A DNA stretch of 64,000 nucleotides, from positions 434,001 to 498,000 of the forward strand of contig NZ_JAFBGM010000002.1 in NCBI RefSeq assembly GCF_016811105.1. Reading direction: 5' to 3'. The notes below the pieces were generated by a model. The model was not told where the DNA came from and ran no database searches. It saw only the letters and a program-made list of their open reading frames with translations. Origin of the DNA: Aurantibacter crassamenti. GTDB lineage: Bacteria > Bacteroidota > Bacteroidia > Flavobacteriales > Flavobacteriaceae. Numbering within the stretch: the first letter of the stretch is position 1; each line of letters begins with the position of its first letter. This document shows positions 1 through 8,671 of this stretch, in pieces. Both the position numbers and the translations under genes were made by a program.

Positions 1-6
1 AACTAA

Positions 7-1755
7 ATGAATTCAAGAAAATTTCCCTTCATCAACACATTACTTGTAATAGTTTTTATCTTTTTAACGGGTTGTAAAGACAGTCCGAAAGAAAACAAAG
101 AGACCGCAAAAGACCAAAAAGACAAATATGCATATGGTGAAATGGAATGGCAACAGGGAATGGAAATTTTCAATGAAAAATGTGCTAGCTGTCACAATTT
201 TGAGATGAATGAAATTGGGCCAAACTTAAGCGGTATTACGTCAGAAGTAGACAAAGATTGGTTGAAAGCTTTTATTCATAATCCGCAAAAAGTTATTGAA
301 AGTGGAGATGAGCGTGCAGTGGCGAAGTTTGAAACATTTAAATTATATATGCCTCCGTTCCCTGAAATACAAGGTGATGAATTAGAAAACTTATTGGGCT
401 TTATACATCGATTTTCAGAGGCAGAAAAAAAGAATAAAAACGCGCGCCCTGGTGGATTAATTAATCCTATCCCTGAAAAGCTTGCTTCGTCAAATTTAAA
501 TTTAGTACTGGAAGAATGGTTAACAATTCCTGCTAGTGCAGATAAAGCTCCTTTAGCTAGAATTAATACTTTTTTACCATTAAAAACTGATACAGGCGAG
601 CGCTTATTTATTTCAGATCTGCGAGGTGAGCTTTATGAAATAGTAGATGATACCGTACAAGTTTATTTAGACCTTTCAAAAGAACCTGATTTCTTTCACA
701 GTCCGGGTTGGGGTAACGGGCTGGGTAGTTTTGCATTTCATCCAGAATTTGAGAAAAACGGATTATTATATACCACCCATACTGTGCCAGGGGAAACAGC
801 CACCGCTGATTTTGCAATACCTGAAGGCATTGAAGCTAAACTACAATGGGTAATTACAGAATGGAAAACAGAAAACCCTAGTGCAAAAAAATATAACGGA
901 ACTAAACGTGAAGTTGTACGTATGGATATGTACAATAGAGCCCATGGTTTGCAAGAAATAGTATTTAATCCTTTCGCGAAAAAAGGTGAGCCTGATTACG
1001 GATTATTATATTTAGGCATTGGCGATGGCACCGCAGCCTTGGCAGGCCATCCAGAACTAACAGATAGCTTTTCTCATATTTGGAGTAGCATACTAAGAAT
1101 TGACCCATTAGGTACCAATGGTAGAAATGGTAATTATGGTATTCCAGAAGACAACCCTTTTGTAGGTGATTCAGAAAAATTAGATGAAATATGGGCTAGA
1201 GGTTTTAGAAATCCACATCGTTTTGCGTGGAATGAGAAGAACCCAAGTCAAATGTTGGTTTCAAATATTGGGCAACACAGTGTAGAAGAAGTTAATTTGA
1301 TAAAAAAAGGTGCTGACTATGGATGGCCAAATAGAGAAGGTTCTTTTCTTTATGATGTAGATGCCAATACCGAATTGGTTTACCCCTTACCAGAAGATGA
1401 CTCGAAATATACAAATCCTGTGATACAATATGATCATGACGAAGGAAACGCCGTATGTGGAGGATATTTTTATAATGGTGATAACATACCACTTTTAAAA
1501 GGCAAATATATTTTCGGCGATATTCCGCAGGGTACATTTTTCTATTCTGAAGCTTCAGATATAGTTGATGGGCAGCAATCAAAGGTTCTTAGAATGGGCG
1601 TTGAGTTAAATGGAAAAACTACCACATTAAAAGAAATCACTAAAAACACACGCGTCGAGGTGCGTATGGGACAAGATAGCCAAGGTGAGTTATACATTTT
1701 CACAAAAAGCGATGGAAAAGTCTACAAGGTAATCGGCTGTAATGAAAGCAATTAG
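7..1755 (+). CDS. Lipoprotein: cytochrome c domain fused to PQQ-type sugar dehydrogenase domain
   Basis: Predicted exported lipoprotein of 582 residues. An N-terminal hydrophobic segment ends in a lipobox (LTGC, Cys23). A class I cytochrome c domain follows, with CASCH at residues 59-63 and a likely axial Met115 (LYMPPF). The rest, from about residue 190, resembles the soluble glucose/sorbosone dehydrogenase beta-propeller family, including GFRNPHRFAW and a GADYGWPNREG-type motif. Members of this family oxidise sugars or polyols with PQQ, and the fused haem could take the electrons. The substrate cannot be read from sequence. The gene starts 7 bases into the window, so its upstream context is unseen. 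A Usp gene follows in the same direction after about 110 bp that carry their own promoter, so the two are probably not co-transcribed. Confidence 0.8.
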   Translation: MNSRKFPFINTLLVIVFIFLTGCKDSPKENKETAKDQKDKYAYGEMEWQQGMEIFNEKCASCHNFEMNEIGPNLSGITSEVDKDWLKAFIHNPQKVIESGDERAVAKFETFKLYMPPFPEIQGDELENLLGFIHRFSEAEKKNKNARPGGLINPIPEKLASSNLNLVLEEWLTIPASADKAPLARINTFLPLKTDTGERLFISDLRGELYEIVDDTVQVYLDLSKEPDFFHSPGWGNGLGSFAFHPEFEKNGLLYTTHTVPGETATADFAIPEGIEAKLQWVITEWKTENPSAKKYNGTKREVVRMDMYNRAHGLQEIVFNPFAKKGEPDYGLLYLGIGDGTAALAGHPELTDSFSHIWSSILRIDPLGTNGRNGNYGIPEDNPFVGDSEKLDEIWARGFRNPHRFAWNEKNPSQMLVSNIGQHSVEEVNLIKKGADYGWPNREGSFLYDVDANTELVYPLPEDDSKYTNPVIQYDHDEGNAVCGGYFYNGDNIPLLKGKYIFGDIPQGTFFYSEASDIVDGQQSKVLRMGVELNGKTTTLKEITKNTRVEVRMGQDSQGELYIFTKSDGKVYKVIGCNESN

Positions 1756-1800
1756 CAGCTGATTTTTGCAATAAAAATTGAACGAATAAGTTATATACTA

Positions 1801-1843
1801 TGATAAAAATCATAGTAATTTTTATTTTAAGTATTTAAATTCG
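1801..1843 (+). promoter_or_regulatory. FNR/CRP-type box and -7 element upstream of usp1
   Basis: The core TGA-TAAAAA-TCA lies at 1801-1812, inside a larger imperfect palindrome at 1797-1816 whose outer 8 bases pair perfectly on each side. A -7-like element, TAAATTCG (7 of 8 to TAnnTTTG), begins at 1836, exactly 29.5 bp from the box centre. The same spacing recurs at three other boxes in this window. This places the box near -42, the class II activator position. Confidence 0.65.
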
Positions 1844-1865
1844 TTTAACCTTTTATAGCATAATT

Positions 1866-2687
1866 ATGAAAAAAATAATCGTACCTCTTGATTTTTCTAT
1901 ACAATCAGAAAATGCACTTAAAGTTGCTGCAGATTTAGCTAAAAATCATAATGCTGAAATTTTGGCTTTACACATGTTAGAGCTGAATCATAATATGATT
2001 TCATCTTCTCAAAATGCGCATCCTGAGCAAACTGTTTTTTTAATAAAACTTGCAGAAAAGCGATTTTCAGAATTCTTGAGTAAGGAGTATTTAAAGGGTA
2101 TTTCGATTACCCCAATTATTAAGCATTATAAGGTATTTAGTGAAATTAATGAGGTAGCTAAAGAAACAGACGCTGATTTAATAGTTATGGGTTCAAACGG
2201 CTCTGAAGGTATAGAAGAAGTTTTTGTTGGCTCAAATACAGAACGTGTTGTTAGAAATGCCGACATACCCGTTCTAGTTATAAAAAACACTTTCGACAAT
2301 TTTAAAGTAGATCGCTTGGTATTTGCTAGTAATTTTAACGTTGAAAAACTTCCAGCTTTTAAGAAAGCACAAAAATTTGCAAGCTTATTATCAGCTGAAA
2401 TGAAATTGGTTTATGTGAATACACCTGGTGATAATTTTAATAGCACTGAAGAAATATACAAGCGCATCAACACTTTTTTAGCGACAGCAAACTCATCACA
2501 TGAAGTGAAGATTTATAATGACTACACAGTTGAAAAAGGAATTTTAAACTATAGTAGTTCAATTGCTGCGGATATCATTGCAATTCCGACTCACGGAAGA
2601 ACTGGTTTATCGCATTTCTTTATGGGTAGTATTGGTGAAGATGTAGCTAATCACTCACCAATACCAGTAGTTACTTTTAAAATATAG
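1866..2687 (+). CDS. Universal stress protein, two tandem UspA domains
   Basis: 273 residues with two UspA-like domains (about 1-142 and 148-273). Both carry the ATP-binding G-rich signature: MGSNGSEGIEEVFVGSNTER in the first and PTHGRTGLSHFFMGSIGE in the second. The N-terminus MKKIIVPLDFS is typical of the family. These are cytoplasmic nucleotide-binding proteins induced by stress, energy limitation or low oxygen. The gene ends convergently with the GltB-like gene. An FNR-type box upstream, placed as for the cbb3 genes, suggests induction under oxygen limitation, as is known for some Anr-controlled Usp proteins in Pseudomonas. Confidence 0.9.
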   Translation: MKKIIVPLDFSIQSENALKVAADLAKNHNAEILALHMLELNHNMISSSQNAHPEQTVFLIKLAEKRFSEFLSKEYLKGISITPIIKHYKVFSEINEVAKETDADLIVMGSNGSEGIEEVFVGSNTERVVRNADIPVLVIKNTFDNFKVDRLVFASNFNVEKLPAFKKAQKFASLLSAEMKLVYVNTPGDNFNSTEEIYKRINTFLATANSSHEVKIYNDYTVEKGILNYSSSIAADIIAIPTHGRTGLSHFFMGSIGEDVANHSPIPVVTFKI

Positions 2688-2713
2688 TCGAAGTAATCAG
2701 TTTATTAATATAA

Positions 2714-4303
2714 CTACTTCATGATACGCGTTAGATGAAAGAATTTCTGATAACTTTCAGGAATTCTTTCAATATGCAATAATGAACCTTCTTCCATATA
2801 GGGATAAATTTCATCATACGTTTTAACCACATACATACCAATACGTTTGCTAATATGTTCACGACGAAGTTCGCTTGGCCCATTAAGACCAGCTGCTGCA
2901 ACTAACTCTAAAAAACTATGAATAGTAGCTTCATGAAAATTTTTGGCTCTTGGGGCTTTATCATCTACTACCAAGCCTCTCACGAGTGATTTATTTTGAG
3001 TAGCAACCCCAACTGGGCACGTATTGGTATTGCATTGTAAAGCCTGAATACAACCTATTGCTAGCATCATTGCTCTAGCACTATTACAACCGTCAGCGCC
3101 TAACGCAATTGCTCTCGCCATATGAAAACCAGTAATTATTTTACCCGCTACAATAACTTTAATATCATTTCTCAAGCCAAAGCCGACCAGGGTATCAATC
3201 ACAAAAATAAGTCCCTCTCTAAGTGGCATACCCATCGTATTTGAAAATTCAATTGGCGCCGCACCAGTGCCTCCTTCTCCCCCATCAACTGTTATAAAAT
3301 CAGGGGTAATACCTGTAAAAATCATGGCTTCACAGAAATCCATAAACTCTTGTTTTCGTCCTAAACAAAGTTTAAAACCTATGGGCTTACCTTCAGAAAG
3401 ATCTCGTAATTTTTTAATAAAATACATGAACTGAATAGGATCTGCAAAGGCAGAATGTGACGGTGGTGAATGCACTGCAATACCAGGCTTAATATGTCTT
3501 ATTTTAGCTATTTCTTCAGTATTCTTAATGGCTGGCAATATACCACCATGACCTGGTTTGGCGCCTTGTGAAAGTTTTATTTCTATCATTTTCACTTCCG
3601 GTCGTAGTGCATTTTGCTGAAATGATGCTTCATTAAAAGTACCGTCTTCATTTCTACAACCAAAATAACCGGTACCAATCTGCCAGATTAAATCGCCACC
3701 GTATTTTAAATGGTGATCACTAATACCACCTTCGCCGGTATTATGCGCAAAATTCCCCATTTTAGCACCTTTATTAAGTGACATAATTGCATTATTACTC
3801 AATGAACCAAAACTCATTGCTGAGATATTTAAGAGGCTTGAAGAATACGGTTGTTTACAATCTTTACCCCCAATTATCAAACGTGGAAAATCACCTATCT
3901 CCTTCGGATTTTGTTTTGCATACATAGAGTGTTCCATCCACTCGTAACCAGAATGGTACAAATCTTTTTGTGTGCCAAAAGGTTCAGTATCATTAGCCCC
4001 TTTTGCTCTTCTATAAATCAATGAACGAAGGATGCGATTCAAAGGTCTACCTTCAGTATCTGTTTCTACGAAATACTGCATAATTTCAGGTCGAATCGAT
4101 TCTAACAAATATCGAAATCGTCCTAGTACAGGGAAGTTTCTACGAATAGTATGACTCTTTTGAAAAATATCAAAAAGACCCATTATTACTAATGGTAAGA
4201 CTATAATAAACAACCATAAAATAGGTTGCCAGAAGAATGATAAAACAATAATTGTTAGTACTGTTATTGTAGCAATTATTATAAACTTCTCACGAACTTT
4301 CAT
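2714..4303 (-). CDS. FMN-binding glutamate synthase-family protein with N-terminal membrane anchor
   Basis: 529 residues resembling the GltB central/FMN domain (glutamate synthase domain 2), preceded by two hydrophobic segments within about residues 5-42. Motifs include the glycine-rich DGGEGGTGAAP region and three cysteines (418, 424, 429; C-x5-C-x4-C ending CPVGVATQ), the 3Fe-4S ligand pattern of glutamate synthases. The glutaminase domain and the GltD partner are absent, so this is a stand-alone GltB-like oxidoreductase, not a classical GOGAT. Its electron donor and substrate are unknown. It lies downstream of the cbb3 locus on the same strand but is separated from it by an 88 bp gap. Confidence 0.85.
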   Translation of the reverse strand: MKVREKFIIIATITVLTIIVLSFFWQPILWLFIIVLPLVIMGLFDIFQKSHTIRRNFPVLGRFRYLLESIRPEIMQYFVETDTEGRPLNRILRSLIYRRAKGANDTEPFGTQKDLYHSGYEWMEHSMYAKQNPKEIGDFPRLIIGGKDCKQPYSSSLLNISAMSFGSLSNNAIMSLNKGAKMGNFAHNTGEGGISDHHLKYGGDLIWQIGTGYFGCRNEDGTFNEASFQQNALRPEVKMIEIKLSQGAKPGHGGILPAIKNTEEIAKIRHIKPGIAVHSPPSHSAFADPIQFMYFIKKLRDLSEGKPIGFKLCLGRKQEFMDFCEAMIFTGITPDFITVDGGEGGTGAAPIEFSNTMGMPLREGLIFVIDTLVGFGLRNDIKVIVAGKIITGFHMARAIALGADGCNSARAMMLAIGCIQALQCNTNTCPVGVATQNKSLVRGLVVDDKAPRAKNFHEATIHSFLELVAAAGLNGPSELRREHISKRIGMYVVKTYDEIYPYMEEGSLLHIERIPESYQKFFHLTRIMK

Positions 4304-4391
4304 ACAAAATGAATTTGATATCGAAATTAATGAAAATTAAAAAGATTTGAGTTATTATTCTGTTGATGATAAAGTGTATCACCAATCATGC

Positions 4392-4889
4392 TTATATCGT
4401 ATTTGATAACTTACGAAGTACAAAATTATATAATTCATGCATTTGTGGTTTTCCTTTATGTTTACCAGCTCTACCAAATAAATAAAGTGCGAACCAAATA
4501 ACAACCATTAATCCCATAAAAAACAATTGAAGTGTATATGATTTTTGTAGTGCTGCATTTGAGTAAGCCCAAACGCTCATGATAATAAATAAAATAGCAA
4601 TGCCAAAATGAAGAAACATAAAGAATGTCCACAGTGCTGGATTTGGACCGAAAACACCATAAATTTTACAGTTTTTATCATTCAAGGTATCAATTTCTAA
4701 ATGCAATTGCGGAGACCAAAAATTATTCTGTTTTGGTGTGAATTTAATAAAGACATGTTCATCTAATCTTTTAATGATAAACGACGAACTTTCATCTTTT
4801 TCAAAAGAATTTAAAACAGATTCTTTTGTTTCTGGAACTTCAATTTGAAATCTTGGTCTAAGTACAATATCATTGGAAAGTGGTTTCAT
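4392..4889 (-). CDS. Conserved membrane protein of unknown function, end of the cbb3 operon
   Basis: 165 residues. The first about 85 residues look soluble, followed by two transmembrane segments (about 88-110 and 118-140) and a short basic tail. I do not recognise the family. Its ATG overlaps the stop of the preceding TauE/SafE-like gene (ATGA overlap at 4886-4889), so the two are almost certainly co-transcribed and translationally coupled. A role linked to cytochrome oxidase assembly or electron transport is an inference from position only. Confidence 0.7.
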   Translation of the reverse strand: MKPLSNDIVLRPRFQIEVPETKESVLNSFEKDESSSFIIKRLDEHVFIKFTPKQNNFWSPQLHLEIDTLNDKNCKIYGVFGPNPALWTFFMFLHFGIAILFIIMSVWAYSNAALQKSYTLQLFFMGLMVVIWFALYLFGRAGKHKGKPQMHELYNFVLRKLSNTI

Positions 4890-5611
4890 TCTTCTGATAA
4901 GGTTATTTCACTAGGACATGCCATACTTTCAGAAACAATTTCAACAACAGGTTTGGGTGATACATACGGAATACCTAAACCTAGACCGCGAATAATAAAT
5001 AATGCTCCAATAAGCACTACGAAAACCGGAATAAGTTTTTGCACCTTTAATCTTGATGCTCCTTTTAAAAAACTACTAAAATAAATCGCAGTTGTCATTA
5101 ACGGAATAGTACCTAAACCAAATAACATCATATATAAACTACCTTCAACTGCATTACCCATTGCTACAGATCCAAATAGTGCCATATAGACCAGTCCACA
5201 CGGAAGAAATCCATTTAGGAAACCAATGGTTAAAAAAGTGTCTGGAGATTTCTTTTTTAGTTCGTGCCCGAGACGATTCTTAACTTTTGAAATTGCCATA
5301 TAAAATGGTCTTGATAAACTAAATTTATTTAGAGTTTTGGTAGGAATAAAAACAATTGCAATCATTAAAACACCAATCGCAATTGACAACTTTTGTTGCA
5401 TTCCAAAAACATATAGTCCTTTACCTAATAAGCCAAATAACAATCCGATTATACCGTAAGCAAGTAGTCGGCCAAAATGATATAAGAATATTTGTAGAAA
5501 TTTTTTAAACTCGTTCTCTCTATTTACGGGCAACATAAAAGCAATGGGGCCACACATACCTACACAATGTAGACTACCGACTAAACCCATTAAAATTGCC
5601 GATAATAACAT
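4886..5611 (-). CDS. Sulfite exporter TauE/SafE (UreH-like) family membrane protein in the cco locus
   Basis: 241 residues with about six hydrophobic segments. The N-terminus carries GSLHCVGMCGP, the paired-cysteine motif of the TauE/SafE/UreH-type proteins that commonly sit next to ccoGH. Relatives in this setting are thought to act in cytochrome oxidase assembly, perhaps in metal or redox handling, but the transported substrate is unproven. The start lies 1 base after the stop of the upstream ccoH-like gene (ends at 5613) and the end overlaps the next gene, so this is a tight operon. The C-terminus contains one further cysteine in the cytoplasmic tail region. Confidence 0.8.
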   Translation of the reverse strand: MLLSAILMGLVGSLHCVGMCGPIAFMLPVNRENEFKKFLQIFLYHFGRLLAYGIIGLLFGLLGKGLYVFGMQQKLSIAIGVLMIAIVFIPTKTLNKFSLSRPFYMAISKVKNRLGHELKKKSPDTFLTIGFLNGFLPCGLVYMALFGSVAMGNAVEGSLYMMLFGLGTIPLMTTAIYFSSFLKGASRLKVQKLIPVFVVLIGALFIIRGLGLGIPYVSPKPVVEIVSESMACPSEITLSEE

Positions 5612-5612
5612 T

Positions 5613-6059
5613 TTAGTACGTTATATTTTTTTTATGTAAAAACGACTTACCCTCATACTCCCAAAACACTTTAATGTTCCATCGACCATCCAACAAACGT
5701 TCGTCAGGTATGAGCAAATTTGAATCAGATAGACTTATAGGTAAGTCAAAATCTAATTGTTTATTGGATGGTCTGTATAGAAACACATTTCCTGATATCT
5801 TAGTTGCAGTTTGATTTTGAGGGAAGCTAATTTTCAGCCCCTCTTTTGAAACGACAATTTTCATTGAATCACTCAAATTTTTTGCATTTTGTTCCGCATC
5901 AATATCTTTTTGATATCCCAATTCATCTTTATAGTAATCTTCAGTCACTAAATCATGTTCAGCTTTTACTTCAGTACTCATTCTAAAAACAAAGAACAGA
6001 ATAAATGAAATAAATGCTACAAATGCTATTACAATACTAGTACCCCAATTTATTTTCAT
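5613..6059 (-). CDS. ccoH: FixH/CcoH-family cbb3 oxidase assembly protein
   Basis: 148 residues: one N-terminal transmembrane helix (about 7-27) followed by a periplasmic beta-rich domain. This matches the FixH family in length and layout. FixH/CcoH proteins associate with the cbb3 oxidase or its copper ATPase during assembly. It lies between ccoG (6 bp upstream) and the TauE/SafE-like gene (1 bp downstream), the usual order in Bacteroidota. Similarity outside the helix is low, so the family assignment relies partly on context. Confidence 0.85.
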   Translation of the reverse strand: MKINWGTSIVIAFVAFISFILFFVFRMSTEVKAEHDLVTEDYYKDELGYQKDIDAEQNAKNLSDSMKIVVSKEGLKISFPQNQTATKISGNVFLYRPSNKQLDFDLPISLSDSNLLIPDERLLDGRWNIKVFWEYEGKSFLHKKNITY

Positions 6060-6064
6060 CTTAT

Positions 6065-7483
6065 TTATCTATAGCTTCTAGGCCCCAAAAACCTAGCCGT
6101 TGTGGTTTCAATTTTTTCATCACCGCTAAAAACGCCAATTTTTAAATTCGTTTTATCACCATCTAAGGCGGCGCTATTTATTTCAATAAAAAGTGTGCCT
6201 TCTGACATTTCTTGAGCTGGCACTATAAAATTTTCATGCCTTACAAGTTCAATTCTACCTTTGTGCGAAAGCAACTTAAAACTTACATCATCAACATCTT
6301 TAGTTGTTTTGTTTACCAATTTAAAAGTATATACATTACTAATAATATTGCCTTCTTTATGCTCATACAATTGCCCAGGCAATCGTAAAATATTTGCTTC
6401 AAGATCATTACGCAAAAACAACATCCCTATTAAGATTCCTGTTAATATAACCAACACAGCAGTGTAGCCTTTTAAACGTGGTGTAAATTTGAATTTTTCT
6501 TTTTTAACAATTTCATCTTCGCTAGCATAACGTATTAATCCTTTAGGAAGATTAACTTTTTCCATTATGGTATCGCACTCATCAATACATGCAGTACAGT
6601 TTACACATTCTAATTGCGTACCATTTCTGATATCTATATTAGTTGGACAAACATTTACACATTGAAAACAATCAATACAATCGCCATGACCTAATGCATC
6701 TCTATCTTCATTTTTTCTAAATTTCTTTCTACCATTCTCACCTTCTCCACGTTTATGGTCATAAGCAACAATAATAGATTTATCGTCAAGTAAAACCCCT
6801 TGCATTCTACCATACGGACAAGCAATAATACAAACCTGTTCACGAAACCAAGCGAATATAAAATAGAAAACTAAGGTGAAAATCAATAGTGAAATTAATG
6901 TGCTAACATGTTGTAATGGTCCATCAATAATGTATTCCAATAACCGATCACTACCAATCAAATAAGCTAAAAAAACATTAGCAATTAAAAATGAGATAAT
7001 GAAAAAGATTGCCCATTTCAAAACCCTTTTTCTTATCTTTTCAGCATTCCATGGTTGACGATTTAATTTCATTTGAGCTCCACGATCTCCATCAATCCAG
7101 AATTCTATTCTACGAAAAACCATTTCGAGAAATATAGTTTGCGGACACATCCATCCACAAAAAATACGACCAAAAGCAACTGTAAAAAGCGCAATAAATA
7201 CTACGCCAATAATCATTGAAATAACAAACAGATGAAAATCTTGTGGCCAAAAAGGAAAACCAAAAATATTAAATCGACGTTCTAATACATTGAACATCAA
7301 AAATTGATTACCATTAATTTTAATAAATGGTGCTACTACCAAAAACGTTAGTAAAATATAGCTAACTAGTTTACGGTATTGATAAAATTTACCACTTGGT
7401 TTTTTTGGAAATACCCATGCACGTTTACCGTCTTCACTGATGGTTCCAATTGAATCTCTAAAATTTTCTTGATCTTGTGCCAT
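6065..7483 (-). CDS. ccoG: Cytochrome c oxidase accessory protein CcoG
   Basis: 472 residues. Several transmembrane helices surround cysteine pairs at 109/113 (FCGWMCP) and 218/222 (CIIACPYG). Two [4Fe-4S] ferredoxin motifs follow, with cysteines 269, 272, 275, 279 and 293, 296, 299, 303. The C-terminal part is an immunoglobulin-like periplasmic domain. This is the full CcoG/FixG/RdxA arrangement. CcoG is a membrane iron-sulfur protein implicated in copper reduction for cbb3 oxidase biogenesis. It lies 89 bp after ccoP and 5 bp before ccoH on the same strand. Confidence 0.95.
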   Translation of the reverse strand: MAQDQENFRDSIGTISEDGKRAWVFPKKPSGKFYQYRKLVSYILLTFLVVAPFIKINGNQFLMFNVLERRFNIFGFPFWPQDFHLFVISMIIGVVFIALFTVAFGRIFCGWMCPQTIFLEMVFRRIEFWIDGDRGAQMKLNRQPWNAEKIRKRVLKWAIFFIISFLIANVFLAYLIGSDRLLEYIIDGPLQHVSTLISLLIFTLVFYFIFAWFREQVCIIACPYGRMQGVLLDDKSIIVAYDHKRGEGENGRKKFRKNEDRDALGHGDCIDCFQCVNVCPTNIDIRNGTQLECVNCTACIDECDTIMEKVNLPKGLIRYASEDEIVKKEKFKFTPRLKGYTAVLVILTGILIGMLFLRNDLEANILRLPGQLYEHKEGNIISNVYTFKLVNKTTKDVDDVSFKLLSHKGRIELVRHENFIVPAQEMSEGTLFIEINSAALDGDKTNLKIGVFSGDEKIETTTARFLGPRSYR

Positions 7484-7572
7484 TAATATTTAATTACACT
7501 ATTCAAATAACTCTTATCAAATTACAACCATTTAATTCACCTCATTAAAATATGAAGCACAGTTAGGTTTTA

Positions 7573-8457
7573 TTATTCTGCAGTTTCCTCCCAAATATCA
7601 CCCTCTGGTGCCTTTGGGTTGGCAGGCGTTGTACCATAGATTTTGGTAAGAATATAACTAGATACTTGAGCCCTTTCTATAGGCTTCAAAATTTGTTTCC
7701 ATGCAACCATACCTTTTCCGTCACGACCACCTTCAGAAACGGTATTAAAAACGTTTTTAATACCACCGCCTAAAATCCAATTTTCATCTGTAAGATTTGG
7801 GCCAATACCACCACCACCATCGGGCATATGACAGGCTACACAATTCGCAGTATAAATTGTTTCACCTGCCGAAATATCACTGGCATCAGTTAACAATTCA
7901 ACCGTATTTGCATCAACTAAATCTTTTGCAGTAAGCTTATAGGCTTCAACTTCAGCTCGAGCTTCGGCAACTTCTCGTTCAAATTCTTCAGTTTGTGTAT
8001 AATCGTTTACTATATGAAAGCGAACTAAATAAACTACGGCAAAAATAATGGTCGCATAAAACATATATACCCACCATGGTGGAAGTGTATTATCTAATTC
8101 TCGAATACCATCGTAATTATGATCGAGAATAATATCACCCTCTTTTTCAATTGGTTTTGAGCCAAGAAGTTTATTATAAGTTTTCTTTCCCCAGGTCCAT
8201 TCCCAATTCGTTGATTTCGCTTCAAGGTATCTTTTCTGGGCAGCTTCATCTAAAGTTCTAAACATTACGGACTCTATGGCCTGAATGATAATTTCAATTG
8301 CAACCAATATGAGCAATACTAAAAGAAAAAACCAGAGTAATATTGGGTATTCAATAAATGCTGGTTTATCTCCAGAATCAATAAAATATTCTGTTATTCC
8401 TATGATAATAAAGAAAATAACGGGGACACGAATCCACCAAACTGAACTATTTTTCAT
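7573..8457 (-). CDS. ccoP: cbb3-type cytochrome c oxidase subunit III, CcoP (single haem c)
   Basis: 294 residues. N-terminal transmembrane helices lie at about 8-26 and 38-60, and another at about 129-147 follows the conserved LDNTLPPWWVY segment typical of CcoP. The C-terminal cytochrome c domain has one haem motif, CVACH at 206-210, with GPNLTD and a likely axial Met near residue 254. Proteobacterial CcoP usually has two haem motifs, and only one is present here. The protein passes electrons to CcoO/CcoN at the inner membrane. It lies 39 bp after ccoQ. The C-terminus ends in an acidic tail. Confidence 0.93.
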   Translation of the reverse strand: MKNSSVWWIRVPVIFFIIIGITEYFIDSGDKPAFIEYPILLWFFLLVLLILVAIEIIIQAIESVMFRTLDEAAQKRYLEAKSTNWEWTWGKKTYNKLLGSKPIEKEGDIILDHNYDGIRELDNTLPPWWVYMFYATIIFAVVYLVRFHIVNDYTQTEEFEREVAEARAEVEAYKLTAKDLVDANTVELLTDASDISAGETIYTANCVACHMPDGGGGIGPNLTDENWILGGGIKNVFNTVSEGGRDGKGMVAWKQILKPIERAQVSSYILTKIYGTTPANPKAPEGDIWEETAE

Positions 8458-8496
8458 GTGTACTTATTTACGGTCGGTTAATAGTTTTATAATTTA

Positions 8497-8664
8497 TTAA
8501 TCTTCTAAAGGCAATTCACTAACCTCTTTGATATGTGCTTTTGATGCAGTAATTACCCACCAAAAAAGAATAGCAAAAAAGATGAAAAAAATTAATAACG
8601 AAATCATTGGGTAGGTAGCTACACCATCTATACTTTCTAAATGTCCTTTTACAAATTTTAACAT
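8497..8664 (-). CDS. ccoQ: CcoQ-like small subunit of cbb3 oxidase
   Basis: A 55-residue protein starting MLKFVKGHLESIDGVATYP, with one transmembrane helix (about residues 20-40) and a polar tail ending LPLEDX-like (LPLED, stop). It fits CcoQ/FixQ in length, layout and position between ccoNO (7 bp upstream) and ccoP (39 bp downstream). CcoQ stabilises the oxidase complex. Sequence conservation in this family is low, so the call rests largely on topology and gene order. Confidence 0.85.
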   Translation of the reverse strand: MLKFVKGHLESIDGVATYPMISLLIFFIFFAILFWWVITASKAHIKEVSELPLED

Positions 8665-8671
8665 AACTTAA

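Noticed and set aside
1292-1582. Open frame on the minus strand within the dehydrogenase gene.
   Set aside because: It overlaps a clear coding gene in another frame and lacks a recognisable product; the same holds for the many other short opposing frames, such as those in uvrA, fumC and the cco genes.
2688-2713. Possible terminator between usp1 and the GltB-like gene.
   Set aside because: Only a 6-bp stem with a 19-base loop and no good T-run could be drawn.
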